NCBI RefSeq assembly: GCF_003605645.1
Contig: NZ_QVMU01000002.1
Span: 124,001-188,000 of the forward strand
Source: Vibrio sinensis
GTDB lineage: Bacteria; Pseudomonadota; Gammaproteobacteria; Enterobacterales; Vibrionaceae
Length of the DNA stretch: 64,000 bases
Direction: 5' to 3'
Shown here: one piece after another, positions 51,179 through 60,293 of the stretch
How the letters are laid out: each line of letters opens with the position of its first letter
How positions within the stretch are numbered: the first letter of the stretch is position 1
Position numbers and translations under genes: made by a program
The notes under the pieces: generated by a model
What the model was told of the DNA's origin: nothing
The model's database searches: none
What the model saw: only the letters and a program-made list of their open reading frames with translations

Positions 51179-52177
51179 ATGACAACCCAATCCAACGAAT
51201 CCGTACTCAGCATATTAAATGAAATGAATTTGACCTCCCTTGAGCAAGCCTATCAATATTGCCTCGAGAGAAATATCAATCCTAAAGCCCTAGTTCTCGA
51301 TACTCAACCTATTGCCTTTGAAAGCGCAGCCGATGCTTACACATTAGGGACTGCCCTTGCTCTTTACCGCAATGCGGAAAACGCAGAACAAGCAGCAAAT
51401 ATTATTGGTGAAGGTCTACAAGCATTTACTAAATCAGGCAGCGTAGCGCAACAGCGTCAAGTCGGCCTTGGTCATGGTGCTCTAGCCGCCCGTTTACTCA
51501 ATGAAAGCAGTCGTTGCTTCGCTTTTTTGGCTGGCCATGAATCATTTGCCGCCGCAGAAGGGGCGATTAAAATTGCACTAAACGTTAATAAATCTCGTCA
51601 AACACCTCTTAAGGTCATCTTAAACGGTTTAGGTAAAGATGCCGCTTATTTAATCTCTCGTATCAATGGTTTTACTTACGTTCGAACCCAATACAATTAC
51701 GATACTGGTGAATTAGTCGAAGTGGAACGTCGCCGTTTCTCCCAAGGTTTACGCGGTGATATTCTTTGCTATGGCGCAGATGATGTGCGCGAGGGTGTCG
51801 CTATCATGCACAAAGAACAGGTTGACGTCAGCATTACCGGTAACTCGACCAACCCAACCCGCTTCCAACACCCTGTTGCTGGTATTTACAAAACGGAACG
51901 TATTCGCCAAGGATTACCTTATTTCTCTGTAGCTTCTGGCGGTGGTACGGGCCGAACACTTCATCCTGATAACGTTGCCGCAGGACCGGCCTCTTATGGG
52001 ATGACCGATACTATGGGTAGAATGCACGCTGATGCCCAATTTGCAGGTAGCTCTTCGGTTCCCGCGCATGTGGCCATGATGGGCTTTATTGGGATGGGTA
52101 ATAATCCAATGGTAGGGGCTACCGTTGCTCTTGCCGTTGCAGTCAATGAACAACGAACATCATCAACTTGTCATTAA
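51179..52177 (+). CDS. GGGtGRT-family protein, function unknown
   Basis: This 332-residue soluble protein carries the naming motif GGGTGRT at residues 254-260 (SVASGGGTGRTLHPDN). Other highly conserved blocks are VGLGHGALAARLL, FAFLAGHESFAAAEGAIKIALN, GYADDVREG-like YGADDVREGVAIMH, and GNSTNPTRFQHPVAG. No signal peptide or membrane helix is seen. The family is almost always beside the NifU-like gene in the genomes I know of. Function and reaction are undescribed; the Gly-rich loop could bind a phosphate or nucleotide. AGAGGAAAAAG is its ribosome-binding site. Confidence 0.88.
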   Translation: MTTQSNESVLSILNEMNLTSLEQAYQYCLERNINPKALVLDTQPIAFESAADAYTLGTALALYRNAENAEQAANIIGEGLQAFTKSGSVAQQRQVGLGHGALAARLLNESSRCFAFLAGHESFAAAEGAIKIALNVNKSRQTPLKVILNGLGKDAAYLISRINGFTYVRTQYNYDTGELVEVERRRFSQGLRGDILCYGADDVREGVAIMHKEQVDVSITGNSTNPTRFQHPVAGIYKTERIRQGLPYFSVASGGGTGRTLHPDNVAAGPASYGMTDTMGRMHADAQFAGSSSVPAHVAMMGFIGMGNNPMVGATVALAVAVNEQRTSSTCH

Positions 52178-52200
52178 GGTTGAGCCACGAGTAGAACGAA

Positions 52201-52246
52201 TAATAAGTAAAGATGAGTCACCTTGCTCATCTTTACTTATTAGCTG
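52201..52246 (+). terminator. Terminator of the GGGtGRT unit
   Basis: A perfect 17-bp stem, TAATAAGTAAAGATGAG (52201-52217) / CTCATCTTTACTTATTA (52226-52242), has an 8-base loop. No long T run follows, but the stem itself ends in ACTTATTA. It may also stabilise the 3' end. The remaining bases up to dapD show nothing further that I can support. Confidence 0.75.
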
Positions 52247-52468
52247 ATTAATCATTGATCGTAATTATTTGAACAGCATTTCTCATAAGACAAATGTATC
52301 GCTAAAAAGACAAAGCGTATCCGCCGATAGACTTTATCTCTTCTCCCCCTTTTCACTCCTGTATAGTCTCTTTATGATGTCCATAACCAAGTTACTTGGA
52401 CAGATAGACTTATTTTAATCTCTTGCCTTTGAGCAAGAGAACCAAGACTCAACACATGGAGATCAACT

Positions 52469-53500
52469 ATGGCTTTCTTTTCTCTAGCCTTTGGTACTGC
52501 GACTAAAAATCGTGACGGTAAAATCATCGAAGCATTTTTTCCAAACCCAATTGTTAACCCAACAGACGAACTCGTAAATGCACTTGCTGCAGTTGCAGGT
52601 TACGAACAAGGCAACCAAGCTATTGAGATCTCTGCAGCGCAAAGCGCAGAACTTGCTACTGCATTCACTGCAAACGGTGATACTGCTAATGCTTCATTCG
52701 CATCAAAAGCGGCAGAATCAGCACAACCTCTTATACTAGTTATTCTCGCCACTGATGAGCAACCTCAATCCGTTGCTGAAGGCTTCCTAAAGCTGCAATT
52801 GATCTCTAACCGTCTAGTAAAACCACACGGTACTGTGCTTGATGGTATTTTTGGCTTACTGCATAACATCGCATGGACAAACGAAGGTCCTATCGACCTA
52901 CCAGAACTTGCTGACCGTCAAATCGAAGCTCGTCTTGCAGGTCGTGCTCTGTCTGTCGATTGTGTCGATAAATTCCCTAAAATGGTGGATTACGTGGTAC
53001 CAACTGGCGTTCGTATCGCAGATACTTCTCGCGTACGTCTTGGTGCACATGTGGGTGAAGGTACGACAGTTATGCATGAGGGTTTCATTAACTTCAACGC
53101 GGGTACGACTGGCGTAAGCATGGTTGAAGGTCGTATTTCTGCGGGTGTTGTTGTAGGCAATGGCTCTGATATCGGCGGCGGCGCTTCTATCATGGGTACA
53201 CTGTCTGGCGGCGGTAAAGTGATCGTTTCTATCGGTGAGAATTCTCTACTTGGTGCCAATGCTGGCCTTGGTTTCCCACTAGGTGACCGCTGTACTGTTG
53301 AATCAGGTCTGTATGTCACTGCAGGTTCAAAAGTACGCATGCTAGATTCAACGGGTCAAGAAGTTGAAATTGCAAAAGCACGCGATCTTGCTGGTGTTTC
53401 TGATTTACTGTTCCGTCGCAACTCAGTAACAGGTCAGATTGAATGCCTAGCAAACAAATCAGCAGTAGAACTAAACAGTGAGCTGCATAAGAATAACTAA
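52469..53500 (+). CDS. dapD: DapD, tetrahydrodipicolinate N-succinyltransferase
   Basis: This 343-residue enzyme of lysine and peptidoglycan precursor synthesis succinylates tetrahydrodipicolinate. The C-terminal part has the left-handed beta-helix of hexapeptide repeats (VRIADTSRVRLGAHVGEG, SDIGGGASIMGTL). It is the long DapD form found in Vibrio and Pseudomonas, rather than the 274-residue E. coli type. CATGGAG precedes the ATG, and codon bias is strong. Confidence 0.97.
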   Translation: MAFFSLAFGTATKNRDGKIIEAFFPNPIVNPTDELVNALAAVAGYEQGNQAIEISAAQSAELATAFTANGDTANASFASKAAESAQPLILVILATDEQPQSVAEGFLKLQLISNRLVKPHGTVLDGIFGLLHNIAWTNEGPIDLPELADRQIEARLAGRALSVDCVDKFPKMVDYVVPTGVRIADTSRVRLGAHVGEGTTVMHEGFINFNAGTTGVSMVEGRISAGVVVGNGSDIGGGASIMGTLSGGGKVIVSIGENSLLGANAGLGFPLGDRCTVESGLYVTAGSKVRMLDSTGQEVEIAKARDLAGVSDLLFRRNSVTGQIECLANKSAVELNSELHKNN

Positions 53501-53557
53501 TTATATTAGCTTGCTCTTCACGACTAGAGTCCATCACTGTTCTCAATCGTGATGACT

Positions 53558-53610
53558 ATCCCCCGCAATTATCATGATATTTCATCGATACGCGGGGGAT
53601 TTTTATTTTT
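53558..53610 (+). terminator. Terminator of dapD
   Basis: The stem ATCCCCCGC (53558-53566) / GCGGGGGAT (53592-53600) is followed by TTTTATTTTT. The loop is long (25 bases). Confidence 0.85.
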
Positions 53611-53771
53611 TCATCCAAAGAAAGCTGACCTACATCATATCCACAAAGCAAACCCTGCAACGAAAACCAATGACGTGAAAACCATCACACTCTCAATTAT
53701 CGCTAAAAGATATTATCTTAAAATTTCGTGACCGCGATGTCGGTAATGCCAAGTTTTAGCGGCTGTTCTCT

Positions 53772-55703
53772 ATGCTCTCTATCGAAGACAATAAAAAAAA
53801 GTGGGATTTTTATCAAAAACACCACTGGGTGTCACCTGAGTTTACTCTCTCTCCCGTTCTAAAATCATGGGAACGCTGCACGAAACAATGCAGCCCTTAC
53901 AACTGGTCAAAGCCACACATTGCGTCTGGTTACACCCTTTCTTCTCTGATTAAGCGTAATGAACGTATCATTGGTTGTGCAACAACCGTTGTGGAAGATA
54001 CTTACGATCTCCTAAAGGGAGAAGAGCTAGTTCTGTTTGTAACAGATGATAATGGCTGTATTTTATTTAGTATCGGTCATGAATCAACGCAACAGGAAAT
54101 GAATGATCTCGGCTTTAAGATGGGTGGTTTTCTCTCCGAGGGTAAAATTGGAACAAATGCTGTCAGCCTTTGTATTGATGCCCATACCCCTGTAGAAGTG
54201 TTTGGTGCTGAGCATTTCAATCGTCACTTACATGACTACGCTGCTGTCGCCGCCCCTGTTTTTGATACTTTCGGTAAACTACGCGGCACGATTTCAATGA
54301 TCAAGCGCGCTACTCAATACCACAGAGAAAACCTTGTCATCATAACTTCCTGCGCCAAAGAAATTGCCCTGCAATTGCATATCCAAAGCGAACAAGAAAA
54401 CATGAACCGCTTGTTGTCAGCACATAATGCGACATTAGAGTGTATGGACGATGGCATATTAGCTTGGAACAATGAAAACCGTATCACTATGCTCAACCAT
54501 CAAGCTGAACGGTTACTCAGCATCGCTACATCAGAGGTTATCGAGAAAGACGTTTTTTCCACAGTTCGCTTTGCACCACTCATTTTAGAAAATATTGAAA
54601 CTCGCGAAATTGTGCGGCGCCGACAAACCACAGTTGAAGTCAATGGCGTGTTTATTGAAGCAATCATCACTCTTTATCCTTTAAGTGATGGTTCCAATCT
54701 GATGTTCATTCACCCAATCGATAAGATCCGTGAATTAGCCCAACAACAAATCGGTGGTAGTGCCAAATATACGTTCGCAACGTTACCGGCAGTCTCTCGA
54801 AAAATGAAGCACATCATAACGGTCGCCAAACGAGCTACAAAATCAAAAGCTCCAATACTCATTACCGGAGAAGAGGGAGTCGGGAAAAGTGACTTGGCCA
54901 TGGCGGTACACAATGAGAGCGATTATAAAAATGGTCCTTTCATTACCCTCAACTGTCGATCAATTAATACCGACCAAATGGTTCGAGATACATTAGGTTA
55001 TGATGAGGGCCAAGGTTTACCCTCTAAATTTGAATTAGCACACAATGGCACTTTGTATTTAGAAAAAGTCGAATACTTAAGTGCTGAATTGCAATCGGTG
55101 ATCCTGAAGCTATTAAAAACAGGATTGATTAGTCGCAGTGATAGCCAACGACTCATTCCGGTCAATATTCAGCTCATCACCAGCAGTTGTGCCGATATTA
55201 GTATTTACGTAGCTCAACGTTCTTTTGGTCGCCAACTCTACTACGAAATCTCATCCAATGAACTCAACATTCCACCGCTGAGAAAACGAAAAGAAGACAT
55301 TGAACATATGATGTTCAAGATCATCAATAACTATGAGAAACGCCACAATGTCGTGATTGCGATGGAAAAGGTAGTCATTGACGCGCTCATGAACTTCGCT
55401 TGGCTAGGCAATAATTCAGAATTACGTAACCGTATGGAGCGTATACTCCTCAACCGCAGCTCCAACCTAATAAAGATCGAAGATTTACCTGAGGAGATTC
55501 GTCACAACTTGGCGGATAGCAGTCAACTTGAAAACCAAGTGATTCTTTCACTTGAAGAAGTGGAGAAGAAAGCGATCATCCAAGCTTGGAGTTTATGTGA
55601 TGGAAAAGTCCAAGACATGGCAAAAGCGCTGAAAATTAGTCGTACGACGCTGTGGCGGAAAATGAATAAGTACAATCTAAGTGAAATGATTGAGCTCGTT
55701 TGA
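53772..55703 (+). CDS. dhaR: DhaR, activator of the dihydroxyacetone kinase operon
   Basis: This 643-residue regulator has a GAF-type sensor (about residues 50-200), a PAS-like segment (about 215-320), an AAA+ domain and a Fis-type HTH at the C-terminus (DMAKALKISRTTLWRKMNKY). Walker A GEEGVGKS is intact (366-373). The Walker B region reads LYLEKVE (428-434), lacking the usual Asp-Glu, and no GAFTGA sigma-54 loop is present. That agrees with E. coli DhaR, which acts at a sigma-70 promoter. It is convergent with dhaM. Confidence 0.92.
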   Translation: MLSIEDNKKKWDFYQKHHWVSPEFTLSPVLKSWERCTKQCSPYNWSKPHIASGYTLSSLIKRNERIIGCATTVVEDTYDLLKGEELVLFVTDDNGCILFSIGHESTQQEMNDLGFKMGGFLSEGKIGTNAVSLCIDAHTPVEVFGAEHFNRHLHDYAAVAAPVFDTFGKLRGTISMIKRATQYHRENLVIITSCAKEIALQLHIQSEQENMNRLLSAHNATLECMDDGILAWNNENRITMLNHQAERLLSIATSEVIEKDVFSTVRFAPLILENIETREIVRRRQTTVEVNGVFIEAIITLYPLSDGSNLMFIHPIDKIRELAQQQIGGSAKYTFATLPAVSRKMKHIITVAKRATKSKAPILITGEEGVGKSDLAMAVHNESDYKNGPFITLNCRSINTDQMVRDTLGYDEGQGLPSKFELAHNGTLYLEKVEYLSAELQSVILKLLKTGLISRSDSQRLIPVNIQLITSSCADISIYVAQRSFGRQLYYEISSNELNIPPLRKRKEDIEHMMFKIINNYEKRHNVVIAMEKVVIDALMNFAWLGNNSELRNRMERILLNRSSNLIKIEDLPEEIRHNLADSSQLENQVILSLEEVEKKAIIQAWSLCDGKVQDMAKALKISRTTLWRKMNKYNLSEMIELV

Positions 55704-55748
55704 GTACAACTGAAAGATCAAAGGGTCAATTCTGATATCGACCAATAA

Positions 55749-55785
55749 GAAAGCCCTCGATATTCCTATCGAAGGCTTTTTGATC
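55749..55785. terminator. Terminator between dhaR and dhaM
   Basis: AAGCC-C-TCGATA (55751-55762) pairs with TATCGA-A-GGCTT (55767-55778), with one internal mismatch and a TTTTT tail on the plus strand. It serves the converging genes. Confidence 0.75.
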
Positions 55786-55821
55786 ATCATAAGTCTAAAG
55801 CTATAAGCTAGAACGAGAAGC

Positions 55822-58239
55822 TTAAGCTTGTACGCTTAAATCGACTGTTCGTACTTGTTCTTTTAATGCAGGAAGCACACTGGCACTGGCACTGAACTTA
55901 CGTAAACCTAATTGCAGAAGTAAATCTGTCGCCTTAGTATCACCGGCCATTTCGCCGCACATACTGACTGGAATTCCCGCTTTATTTCCTGCAATACACG
56001 TTATTTCAATCGCTCGAATAACGGCAGGTTCAAAGTAGTTCACCAATTCTGCAACCGCTGTGTTACCGCGATCGGCAGCCATAACATATTGTGTTAAATC
56101 ATTGGTACCAATAGAGAAAAAGTCGACTTCTTGCGCGAGTGCATCTGCATTCAAGACCGCAGCAGGGACTTCAATCATAATTCCCACAGGCAAATCTAAT
56201 GACTGAATACCCAAAACTTTAGCTTCACGCGCAATCAGAGCTTTCACTCGTCGAACTTCTTCCACCATTGCGATCATTGGGATCATCAATTGAATATTAC
56301 TTTGCTCTTGATGTGCTCTTAGTACCGCTCGAATCTGAGTAACGAATAACTCTTCATGTTGCAAACATAAACGCACGCCACGCAAACCAAGGAACGGGTT
56401 TTCCTCTTCAGGCATAGGGTAAGCCGCTAACGGTTTATCCCCACCGACGTCAAGACTGCGAATCGTGAGCGGTTTGTCTCCAAAAGCGTTAGCAATATCT
56501 CGGTATACCGTATATTGCTCATCTTCACTTGGTAGCTCATCACTAGTTTGGAACAAGAACTCCGTGCGGAATAAACCGACACCTTCCGCGCCATTTTGCA
56601 GTGCAAAACTAACATCTTCAGGGCCACCAATATTGGCGAGAACTTGAATTTCTGTTCCATCACAAGTGATGGCTTGCTGTTGAGCACTTTGCTGCGCAAC
56701 TTGCTGCGCTTCTAGCCATTCACTGCGTTTTTGTTCTAGCTCAGCTTCAACTTCAGCCGACGGCGCAAACCATAATAAACCGCTAAAACCATCAACTGTG
56801 ATTACTTGACCTGGCTTCACCTGATCCAAACAACCTTGAACTTTCACAATCGCAGGAATACCCATTGCACGAGCAAGAATAGCACTGTGAGAAGTTTTAC
56901 CACCCTCACTTAAACAAATCGCTAAAACTTTGTTTTTATCTAAACCAGCCACATCAGATGGCATAAGATCTCGTGCTAACAAAATACTTGGCTGAGAAAT
57001 TTCTACTGCGGCTGGCTTCTCACCCGTCATTTGAATCATCACTTGACGAGCAATATCAAATACATCCGCTTCACGTTCGCGCATATACACGCTGTCAGCA
57101 TTGCGGTAATCCGTCGCTAGAGTATTAACCGTGTCCATCCATGCTTGTTCAGCAATCGCGCCTTGTTTAATACCCTCGACAATCGCTTGCCACCACTCTG
57201 GGTCAGACAGCATCATCAAATGAGCTTGGAAAATGTCACCATGAGGCAGTTTAGCTTGCGCACTCAGGTGTAATTTTACCAATTCAATCGCTTGCTGAAT
57301 TCGTGTAATTTCAGCACTTTCTGCTTCAAATTCACGAACTGGAATAGCCGGCATTTCTTGAGCAAACAACACAGCAGGCGCTGAAACAATGCCGCCATTA
57401 ACGCTTAATCCAGCAATCGCACCTGAAATCCCATGAGCTTCAACTAGCTCTTGCATCGACTCTTGTACATCTTCAGCTTCTTCTTGCACACCTAAGCGAA
57501 CGGCATCCGCTTCACCGAAATGATCATTCGCCAATTGTGCAAATGCATTAACGGCTGCTTGAGCATCACTACCACTGGCGTAGAAACATACCGAATCTCC
57601 GCATCGAACACCCAGTTTGGCGATATTATTCAAGCTTTTAGCGCTAACGCGTTGTTCGCCTTTCTCTAGCCACATATCACAATTAAACGTCGCTAATTGG
57701 CCAACAATCGCCGCCGCCGGACGCGCGTGAATACCATGTGGGTTTTGAACATGCCATGTAAAATCAAGTGCATTTTGAAGCGATGACGCATCCATATGAG
57801 GCTGGCTCGCATGATTTTCGTCATCACTCATTTCGCCTAAATGTTCACGTTTAACATCTAAAGCACTACGTGCTTCTGCAATGACAGCTTCGATTGGCAG
57901 ACCAGCCGCTGCCGCAACTGATGCTGCCATCGTACCTTCAACAATTGGCGCTGCGATAAGGGCAATTTTGTCGCGCATCTCGTCGTCGAGTAGCTCAAGA
58001 GCCATTTCAGTACTAAGTAATGCACTGCCCAAATCCATCAATACAACGGCGCCTTGCTCATCACACACTTCTTCAAGCGCAGCCATGACCGCAATCGCAT
58101 CAGTACCAATTGGGTTTTCTGGATCATCAATACCCGCGGCAATCGCTAGATTGACTTTACCCTGCGTCATTTGGATGGCCAATTCGGCCACCCCTTCAGC
58201 TAAACGACGACTGTGAGAAACAACAACAATCCCAACCAT
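55822..58239 (-). CDS. dhaM: DhaM, dihydroxyacetone-kinase phosphotransferase with complete Enzyme I
   Basis: This 805-residue fusion contains three phosphate-relay modules. The EIIA-Dha domain has His9 (VVSHS). An HPr domain has His171 (HGIHARPAAA). Enzyme I has His451 (GGKTSHSAILAR) and a complete PEP-binding half with LFRTEFLF and SMCGEMAGD. E. coli DhaM (about 472) stops inside Enzyme I and needs the general PTS. This protein should accept phosphate from PEP itself and pass it to DhaL-bound ADP. It lies 2 bp after dhaL. Confidence 0.95.
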   Translation of the reverse strand: MVGIVVVSHSRRLAEGVAELAIQMTQGKVNLAIAAGIDDPENPIGTDAIAVMAALEEVCDEQGAVVLMDLGSALLSTEMALELLDDEMRDKIALIAAPIVEGTMAASVAAAAGLPIEAVIAEARSALDVKREHLGEMSDDENHASQPHMDASSLQNALDFTWHVQNPHGIHARPAAAIVGQLATFNCDMWLEKGEQRVSAKSLNNIAKLGVRCGDSVCFYASGSDAQAAVNAFAQLANDHFGEADAVRLGVQEEAEDVQESMQELVEAHGISGAIAGLSVNGGIVSAPAVLFAQEMPAIPVREFEAESAEITRIQQAIELVKLHLSAQAKLPHGDIFQAHLMMLSDPEWWQAIVEGIKQGAIAEQAWMDTVNTLATDYRNADSVYMREREADVFDIARQVMIQMTGEKPAAVEISQPSILLARDLMPSDVAGLDKNKVLAICLSEGGKTSHSAILARAMGIPAIVKVQGCLDQVKPGQVITVDGFSGLLWFAPSAEVEAELEQKRSEWLEAQQVAQQSAQQQAITCDGTEIQVLANIGGPEDVSFALQNGAEGVGLFRTEFLFQTSDELPSEDEQYTVYRDIANAFGDKPLTIRSLDVGGDKPLAAYPMPEEENPFLGLRGVRLCLQHEELFVTQIRAVLRAHQEQSNIQLMIPMIAMVEEVRRVKALIAREAKVLGIQSLDLPVGIMIEVPAAVLNADALAQEVDFFSIGTNDLTQYVMAADRGNTAVAELVNYFEPAVIRAIEITCIAGNKAGIPVSMCGEMAGDTKATDLLLQLGLRKFSASASVLPALKEQVRTVDLSVQA

Positions 58240-58241
58240 TT

Positions 58242-58880
58242 TTAGCTTCCTGTAACTGCCTGACGTAGAGCTTTAATCATCATAAGAGAAGATGTCGCAC
58301 CTGGGTCTTGGTGACCAATACTGCGTTCGCCAAGGTAGCTTGCGCGGCCTTTTTTCGCTTGCATCTCAATTGTTGAAACCGCACTTTTCTCTGCAATATC
58401 AACCATTTCATCCATCAAGTAATCAGGACTTACACCTTGTTCTAATGATGTTTTCATTGATGCTAGTACTGGCAACCAAACATCACACATGGTTTTATCA
58501 CCCGCTTGTGCTTTACCGCGAGAAACCACGCCATCGACGCCACTTTTCAGGCCATCGATTAACTCTTCAAAAGAAAGTTGCTCACGAGTACCTAATGCTG
58601 CTGCTGTTCGGATAAATAGCGTGCCGTACAAAGGACCACTTGCCCCACCAACGCTCGAAAGTAACGTCATACCTGTCGTTTTGAAAATATTGCCGATAGG
58701 CTGCTTATCTTCTTTACTTGGCATTTTTTCAACGACTTTCTTAAAGCCACGGTTCATGTTCAAGCCATGGTCTGCATCACCGATATCACGGTCAAGATCG
58801 GTTAGATAATCTTGGTTTTCTTCATAAGCCTGAGCACACAGTTCAAGCCAGTTTAGGATATGTTGTTGTTCAATTTGCAT
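58242..58880 (-). CDS. dhaL: DhaL, ADP-binding subunit of dihydroxyacetone kinase
   Basis: This 212-residue all-helical protein holds the Mg-ADP cofactor with the Asp triad in DLDRDIGDADHGLNMNRG and the block GGASGPLYGTLF. It receives phosphate from DhaM and passes it to dihydroxyacetone on DhaK. It lies 15 bp after dhaK. Confidence 0.97.
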   Translation of the reverse strand: MQIEQQHILNWLELCAQAYEENQDYLTDLDRDIGDADHGLNMNRGFKKVVEKMPSKEDKQPIGNIFKTTGMTLLSSVGGASGPLYGTLFIRTAAALGTREQLSFEELIDGLKSGVDGVVSRGKAQAGDKTMCDVWLPVLASMKTSLEQGVSPDYLMDEMVDIAEKSAVSTIEMQAKKGRASYLGERSIGHQDPGATSSLMMIKALRQAVTGS

Positions 58881-58895
58881 TTGTCGTCCCCCGTA

Positions 58896-59954
58896 TTACC
58901 ACTTGATTGCTGCTGTATCTACTGGTGCGTCAAACAGTTCAATCATTTCTGCGTCTGCTTTCAGTAGAGTGATTGATACGCCTTCCATATTCAAAGACGT
59001 GCAGTAGTTACCCACCATGTTACGTGCGATACGGTAACCTGAGTTTTGGCAGTTCTCAGCCAAGCGACGGTAAACGCCATACAGCTCTGATTCTGGAGTC
59101 GCACCTAGACCATTTACGATCACGATGTAGTCGTTGTCAGCAGAAAAATCTTCAATAGTTGATTCCACTTCATCCCACATGCTTTCTTCACGGTTCCAAA
59201 TACGCAAAGTACGAGTGTATGAAATGTTTTCGATGAGCTCAGCAAACATGCGGTCAACAAGTTCATCAGCACCAGTATATTTAGTACGCTCAATGCCTGG
59301 TTCACCATGAATACCAACACCAAACTCCACTTCATCATCTGCAAGAATGAACGAAGGCTTACCTGCAGCTGGAACCACACATGCACTCAAAGCAACACCG
59401 AATGAACGGCAGTTATTATTGATGCGACGAGCTAGCTCTTCACATTTTTCTAGTGAGTAACCTTTTTGCGCTGCTGCGCCGACAATTTTTTCAACTAAAA
59501 CGGTACCAGCAACACCGCGACGTCCTGCTGTGTATAGGCTATCTTTTACTGCAACATCATCATCAATAAGAACAGAGCCGACTTTAATGCCATCAGCATC
59601 AAGCAGTTCTACTGCTGTTTCAAAATTCAACACATCGCCGGTGTAGTTTTTAATGAAGAACAGAACGCCTTCACCACTGTTGACCTGATTGCCACACTCG
59701 TACATTTGGTCTGGTGTTGGTGAAGTGAAAACCTCCCCTGGGCAAGCACCTGTTAACATGCCTTTACCAATAAAACCTGCGTGAAGTGGTTCATGTCCAC
59801 AACCGCCACCAGAAACTAAGGCAACTTGTCCTGGCGTTTCTTCATGCCACATATAGCGAGGTTCATAGCTAACTTTAAGCTCTGGACGAGACATCGCTAA
59901 GCCTTCCATTTGCTGTTTTACAACGTCTTCAACATTATTAATTAATTTTTTCAT
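58896..59954 (-). CDS. dhaK: DhaK, dihydroxyacetone-binding subunit
   Basis: This 352-residue protein binds dihydroxyacetone covalently through a His in GIHGEPGIER near residue 217. The block VSGGGCGHEPLHAGFIGKGMLTGACPG is the family signature. It is the first gene of dhaK-dhaL-dhaM, divergent from gldA, with DhaR-type sites in between. Confidence 0.97.
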   Translation of the reverse strand: MKKLINNVEDVVKQQMEGLAMSRPELKVSYEPRYMWHEETPGQVALVSGGGCGHEPLHAGFIGKGMLTGACPGEVFTSPTPDQMYECGNQVNSGEGVLFFIKNYTGDVLNFETAVELLDADGIKVGSVLIDDDVAVKDSLYTAGRRGVAGTVLVEKIVGAAAQKGYSLEKCEELARRINNNCRSFGVALSACVVPAAGKPSFILADDEVEFGVGIHGEPGIERTKYTGADELVDRMFAELIENISYTRTLRIWNREESMWDEVESTIEDFSADNDYIVIVNGLGATPESELYGVYRRLAENCQNSGYRIARNMVGNYCTSLNMEGVSITLLKADAEMIELFDAPVDTAAIKW

Positions 59955-60044
59955 CGTTCAGATCTCTGTAATTTAAAATCCATAATCGTAGGGCTGAGGT
60001 CATATTATGTTGACTCTTCGCCTGCTCAATAAATTTTTTTCAGC

Positions 60045-60092
60045 GTTCCATTTTGAAACAAAACAACCACCAACAACGTTTCAAAATGGAAC
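60045..60092. promoter_or_regulatory. Paired DhaR-type operators between dhaK and gldA
   Basis: A perfect 15-bp inverted repeat, GTTCCATTTTGAAAC (60045-60059) and GTTTCAAAATGGAAC (60078-60092), has an 18-base spacer. Each arm is itself a near-dyad (TTCCA-TTT-TGAAA), so each could bind a dimer. Centres are 33 bp apart, about three helical turns. The position suits DhaR control of both operons. Confidence 0.72.
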
Positions 60093-60293
60093 ATTAATTC
60101 CCACCTAAAACCCGAATAGTGATCGGTATTAACAAAATGGGCTATAGCCATTCTCGCAACCTTCACGCTTTGATACCGCCATCAAATATCAGGGGTTTTT
60201 ATCCGCTTTTTTCTTCACCATTCCTCCCTCGCCTATTTAGGATGGCTTTAACGGTGAAACACAACAAACTCTACTAAAAGGTCTGAATGCATC

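Noticed and set aside
53549-53731. 60-codon plus-strand ORF after dapD
   Set aside because: It covers the dapD terminator hairpin and its T run, and the translation looks random.
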